From positions 1,488,001 to 1,552,000 of the forward strand of contig NZ_CP112874.1 of assembly GCF_029910235.1 (NCBI RefSeq): 64,000 bases of DNA, written 5' to 3'. Both the position numbers and the translations under genes were made by a program. Below, one piece after another: positions 60,913 through 64,000 of the stretch (position 1 is the stretch's first letter; the number at the start of each line of letters is the position of its first letter). Origin of the DNA: Pseudanabaena galeata CCNP1313. GTDB taxonomy: Bacteria > Cyanobacteriota > Cyanobacteriia > Pseudanabaenales > Pseudanabaenaceae. The notes beneath the pieces were generated by a model. It saw nothing but the letters and a program-made list of their open reading frames with translations. It ran no database searches and was not told the DNA's origin.

Positions 60913-62508
60913 CTATTTAGAATAGCTGTGTTTGAGGTTTTTTATAAAATGAATTGATGAGTCTCTAATGGCTGTTTTCTCCTCATCAGGTTTGTTCTCA
61001 TAAGCATGAATCATTAGTGACACCCTGCCATTTTCAATAAAGCTATGACGATGCTGATCGACAAAATTCCAATATAGATAATTAAAGGGACAGGCAGAAC
61101 TACCTGTTTTTTGCTTCACATCATAGGTACATTGGGAGCAGCAATTGCTCATTTTGTTAATGTAATTCCCCCCTGATACATAGGGCTTGGAGGCAAGTAC
61201 ACCACCATCAGCGAACGTAGACATACCCAGAACATTAGGAAGCTCAACCCATTCATAGGCATCGACATAGGCAAGCCAAAACCAGTAATTTAGCTGATGC
61301 GGATCTGTATTTGTGAGATTGCTAAAGTTACTTAAGACCATCAGTCTCTGAATATGATGTGAATAGCCATAATTTAGAACATTAGTAACAGCATCTTTTA
61401 GACAGAGTAAATCGGTATTTGCATCCCAATAAAGTTGCGGTAAGTTATTAAAAAATTGAAAATAATTACTCTCTCGCACTTGGGGCATTTGCGCTTCGTA
61501 ATAAACGCGAATATATTCGCGCCATCCTAAAATTTGACGGATAAAACCCTCCACAGAGTTGAGAGGTGCAATGTTTTGTTCATAGGCGGCGATCGCCATT
61601 TCGCAGAGTTCCTGTGGTAACAGCAAGCCATTGTTAAGATAAATCGACAACACAGAATGAAATAAAAAGGGTGCGCCGACTTTGATAGCATCTTCGTAAG
61701 CTCCAAAATTCGCTAAGCGGGTTTCGATGAATAATTGAGCTAGTTCTAGGGCGCGATCGCGAGTTACGGCATAACCAAATTGGTCTAGTCTTCCAAAAGC
61801 ATCAGGTAAATAGTTTTTGACTAACTCGATTACTTCCTGAGTAATTGCATCAGGTGGGACTTCAGGAATCGTAGGAATCACAACATTTTTGGGCAAAGAT
61901 TTACGATTCTCTTTGTCATAGTTCCAATTACCGCCGACGGGTTTACCATCTGCCATCAAGTAACCAGTTTGCTTACGAAGTTCTCGATAGAAAGTCTCTA
62001 AGCGATATCCTTTTTTGATTTTCGGCTTAAATTTTTCAGCATCCGCAATAAAAAAGCGATTGGGAAGTATTTCGAGGCGATCGCTAAATTGATCATTTAA
62101 AGCCAACATTTGCGATCGCGTATCCCACTCTGATGGCTGCATATAGGTAAGCTTAAGCTGAGGACATTGCGCCAAAAAATTCGCGATCGCCTCGGCATGA
62201 AATCCTTCGGTAAATAAATTTAGTACGGGAAATCCCTGTTGATGACAGGCGATCGCCAAGTGCCTCTGAGAACTGAGGATATAAACTAGTTTTTGCTTAT
62301 GGTGAGGAATAAATGTGGCATATTTCAGGGATTCCACAAAGATTAACAATGGCTTTTGTGCGAGTAATTCTTTGGGAAATACATCCAGATTTAGTTGATC
62401 ATGAAGGATAAACAGAGCGCGATCGCTATTTCTTAATTGCTGTTCTATCTTTTCTGAAATCGGATAATTTTCTATTTGCGAGAGAAATTCACAGGCAGTT
62501 TCTAGCAT
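60913..62508 (-). CDS. FeS-type photolyase/cryptochrome (PhrB-like)
   Basis: This protein of about 531 residues belongs to the iron-sulfur bacterial cryptochrome/photolyase (FeS-BCP) group, which includes (6-4) photolyases. Features: an N-terminal Rossmann region beginning after SDRALFILHDQLNLDVFP, the FAD-binding helical part with GFIRQILGWREYIR and SHHIQRLMVLSNF, DAYEWVELPNVLGMSTFADGG near the catalytic centre, and a Cys cluster NCCSQC ... SSACPFNY for the 4Fe-4S centre. I use the ATG at 62508 (MLETACEFL) because the longer frame to 62547 starts inside the terminator hairpin of the upstream gene. Confidence 0.9.
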   Translation of the reverse strand: MLETACEFLSQIENYPISEKIEQQLRNSDRALFILHDQLNLDVFPKELLAQKPLLIFVESLKYATFIPHHKQKLVYILSSQRHLAIACHQQGFPVLNLFTEGFHAEAIANFLAQCPQLKLTYMQPSEWDTRSQMLALNDQFSDRLEILPNRFFIADAEKFKPKIKKGYRLETFYRELRKQTGYLMADGKPVGGNWNYDKENRKSLPKNVVIPTIPEVPPDAITQEVIELVKNYLPDAFGRLDQFGYAVTRDRALELAQLFIETRLANFGAYEDAIKVGAPFLFHSVLSIYLNNGLLLPQELCEMAIAAYEQNIAPLNSVEGFIRQILGWREYIRVYYEAQMPQVRESNYFQFFNNLPQLYWDANTDLLCLKDAVTNVLNYGYSHHIQRLMVLSNFSNLTNTDPHQLNYWFWLAYVDAYEWVELPNVLGMSTFADGGVLASKPYVSGGNYINKMSNCCSQCTYDVKQKTGSSACPFNYLYWNFVDQHRHSFIENGRVSLMIHAYENKPDEEKTAIRDSSIHFIKNLKHSYSK

Positions 62509-62527
62509 AAATATCAATTTACCTACA

Positions 62528-62556
62528 ATAAAGGCGTTGCAATGCAACGCCTTTAT
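62528..62556 (-). terminator. Hairpin after the oligopeptidase gene
   Basis: The perfect palindrome ATAAAGGCGTTGC-AAT-GCAACGCCTTTAT lies 7 bases after the stop of the oligopeptidase gene, on the minus strand, and just before the photolyase. Confidence 0.75.
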
Positions 62557-62562
62557 TATAGA

Positions 62563-64000
62563 TTAGACCTTCGCTAAACCGCTATGGCGGAGTAATGGCG
62601 CAGTGCTGGGTTCACGTCCTCGGAAGGTTTTGAATACTTCCATCGGATGCTTGCTGCCACCGAGAGCCAAAACTGTATCGCGGTAGAGCCTACCCGTTGA
62701 AGCGATCGCCTCTTCATTTTCCAATCCTGCTTCCTCAAAAGCTGCAAAGGCATCGGCGCTGAGGACTTCCGCCCACTTGTAGCTGTAATAACCTGCGGCA
62801 TAGCCTCCTGCGAAGATATGACCAAAGGAACAGAGAAAATTATCTTCTGGCAAGGGTGGAATTACCATTGTGGTTTCCGAGAGGCGCGATCGCAATTGCA
62901 TTGGAGTTTCCGAGCCGCCGACTTCATAGCGATGGTGTAACTCGATATCGACAAGGCTGAAATGCAACTGACGGAGCATTCCTGAACCACTCATGTAGTT
63001 TTTGGAGTCAATCAACTTTTGGAAGTAGCTTTCAGGAAGGATTTCGCCTGTTTCATAGTGTTTCGCCATGCCAAACAAAGTAGCGCGATCGTAGCACCAG
63101 TTTTCCATGAATTGACTAGGAAGTTCAACAGCATCCCATTCGACGTTATTAATGCCTGATGCTCCTGAATAGTCAACCTTAGTCAACATATGTTGCAATC
63201 CATGACCAAACTCATGGAAGAGAGTTTCCACTTCGCCAAAGGTCATGAGGCTGGGCTTGCCATCAACGGGAGGCGATTGATTACAAATCAAATAGGCTAT
63301 AGGTAAACGGGTAATAGTCTTACCCTCTTCGGTCACCTTAGCGCGTCCGATGCAATCATTCATCCATGCACCGCCACGCTTTTCCGCAGGACGACTATAG
63401 GGATCGAGATAAAAATAAGCGATCGCCTCATTACTCTCGTTCTGAATTTCAAAGAAGCGGACACTTTCATGCCAGATCGGGGCTTTGCCATCCGCAGGTA
63501 CTACGGTAACTCCGAACAAACGCTTAACTAGTGCAAATAAACCTTCGAGAACTTGAGGTAATGGGAAGTAAGGGCGCAATTCTTCTACAGTGAAATTAAA
63601 CTTAGTTTCGCGCTGACGTTCAGCCCAATAGGAAGTATCCCAATGTTTGAGTTCAATGGTTTCGCCTTGAGACTTAGCAAATTCTTTTAGTTCTGCAAAC
63701 TCCTCAGTAGCTGCATTGTAGCTGGATTGACGCAATTCTTCGAGTAGTTTCTCAACTGCTTCAACATTAGGAGCCATCTTCCGAGCAAGGCTCAATTCTG
63801 CATAGGTAGAATAGCCGAGTAAATTTGCCTTTTGTTTACGCAATTCGAGAATGCGATCGATTAATGGAGAATTGTCAAATTCACCACTTGCGGCACGACT
63901 AACAAAGGCGCGATAGAGCTTCTCTCGCAAATCACGACGACGGCTATGCTGCATAAATGGTACATAGCTGGGGTAGTCGAGGGTGATACACCAAGGACCA
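62563..64000 (-). CDS. prlC: M3 family oligopeptidase A (5' end beyond window)
   Basis: This is a zinc metallopeptidase of the thimet/oligopeptidase A family, which degrades short peptides in the cytoplasm. The zinc-binding motif LFHEFGHGLQHML (HExxH) is present, followed by the downstream Glu region NVEWDAVELPSQFMENWCYD. The GYAAGYYSYKWAEVLSADAF segment is characteristic. The first in-frame ATG in the window is at 63954, but the coding frame continues to the edge (ITLDYPSYVPFMQHS), so the N-terminal third, roughly 200 or more residues, lies outside. About 479 codons are visible. Confidence 0.95.
   Translation of the reverse strand, partial: GPWCITLDYPSYVPFMQHSRRRDLREKLYRAFVSRAASGEFDNSPLIDRILELRKQKANLLGYSTYAELSLARKMAPNVEAVEKLLEELRQSSYNAATEEFAELKEFAKSQGETIELKHWDTSYWAERQRETKFNFTVEELRPYFPLPQVLEGLFALVKRLFGVTVVPADGKAPIWHESVRFFEIQNESNEAIAYFYLDPYSRPAEKRGGAWMNDCIGRAKVTEEGKTITRLPIAYLICNQSPPVDGKPSLMTFGEVETLFHEFGHGLQHMLTKVDYSGASGINNVEWDAVELPSQFMENWCYDRATLFGMAKHYETGEILPESYFQKLIDSKNYMSGSGMLRQLHFSLVDIELHHRYEVGGSETPMQLRSRLSETTMVIPPLPEDNFLCSFGHIFAGGYAAGYYSYKWAEVLSADAFAAFEEAGLENEEAIASTGRLYRDTVLALGGSKHPMEVFKTFRGREPSTAPLLRHSGLAKV

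Noticed and set aside
60913-62547. Photolyase start at 62547
   Set aside because: This ATG lies inside the perfect hairpin 62528-62556 that follows the upstream gene; the ATG at 62508 fits better.
62574-62825. Overlapping minus-strand ORF inside the oligopeptidase gene
   Set aside because: It is a shifted frame of the conserved M3 peptidase sequence.

Overview
This window is a chromosomal stretch of a filamentous-type cyanobacterium, possibly Pseudanabaena-like. The octamer GCGATCGC (HIP1) occurs throughout. Several genes belong to cyanobacterial families: DUF1830, a photosystem II high-light radical SAM protein, a Slr1339-like protein, a DUF98 chorismate lyase and an MlaE permease. The base composition is AT-rich. 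The genus is an inference, not a proof. I saw no tRNA, rRNA or CRISPR array.

Layout. 1-3550: a membrane hybrid histidine kinase cut by the left edge. 4018-5104: an IS30-type element inside a hairpin repeat. 5.3-9.8 kb: a small unknown protein, SbcC and an Rpn-type nuclease. 10.2-13.6 kb: a conflict-type operon (EACC1-like protein plus caspase-FGE fusion) broken by an IS630-type element. 13.7-14.2 kb: HigA with a truncated HigB. 14.3-18.7 kb: UvrB, a von Willebrand A protein with a MITE at its stop codon, a Slr1339-like protein and glyoxalase II. 18.7-22.0 kb: an accessory island with gene remnants (MBOAT, HsdM), two toxin-antitoxin pairs and a three-gene TIGR04255 cassette. 22.2-39.9 kb: mostly housekeeping genes (MBOAT acyltransferase, radical SAM, Uma2, GTPase, histidine kinase, MlaE, PBP4-type DacB, methyltransferase lipoprotein, NagZ-type GH3, GerMN, CoaD, chorismate lyase, YaaW-like).

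40.5-60.4 kb holds what looks like an uncharacterised hybrid NRPS-PKS pathway on the minus strand. Its genes are: a 2563-residue protein (partial C-A-PCP-KS-AT-ACP-aminotransferase); an alpha/beta hydrolase; a C-A-PCP protein with an acidic tail; a docking-domain C-A-PCP-TE protein; and a 4-hydroxyphenylpyruvate dioxygenase. Unusual points are a condensation active site reading HNxxxDA, a Cys in the thioesterase nucleophile position, a synthetase apparently split exactly at the aminotransferase-condensation junction, and 11-bp-phased direct repeats upstream of both the first synthetase gene and the dioxygenase gene. 60.9-64 kb: an FeS-type photolyase and an M3 oligopeptidase cut by the right edge.

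The gaps around the NRPS cluster are packed with long perfect or near-perfect hairpins that fall into a few families. Copies of one family differ in stem sequence but stay self-complementary, which looks like selection or copying of the fold itself.
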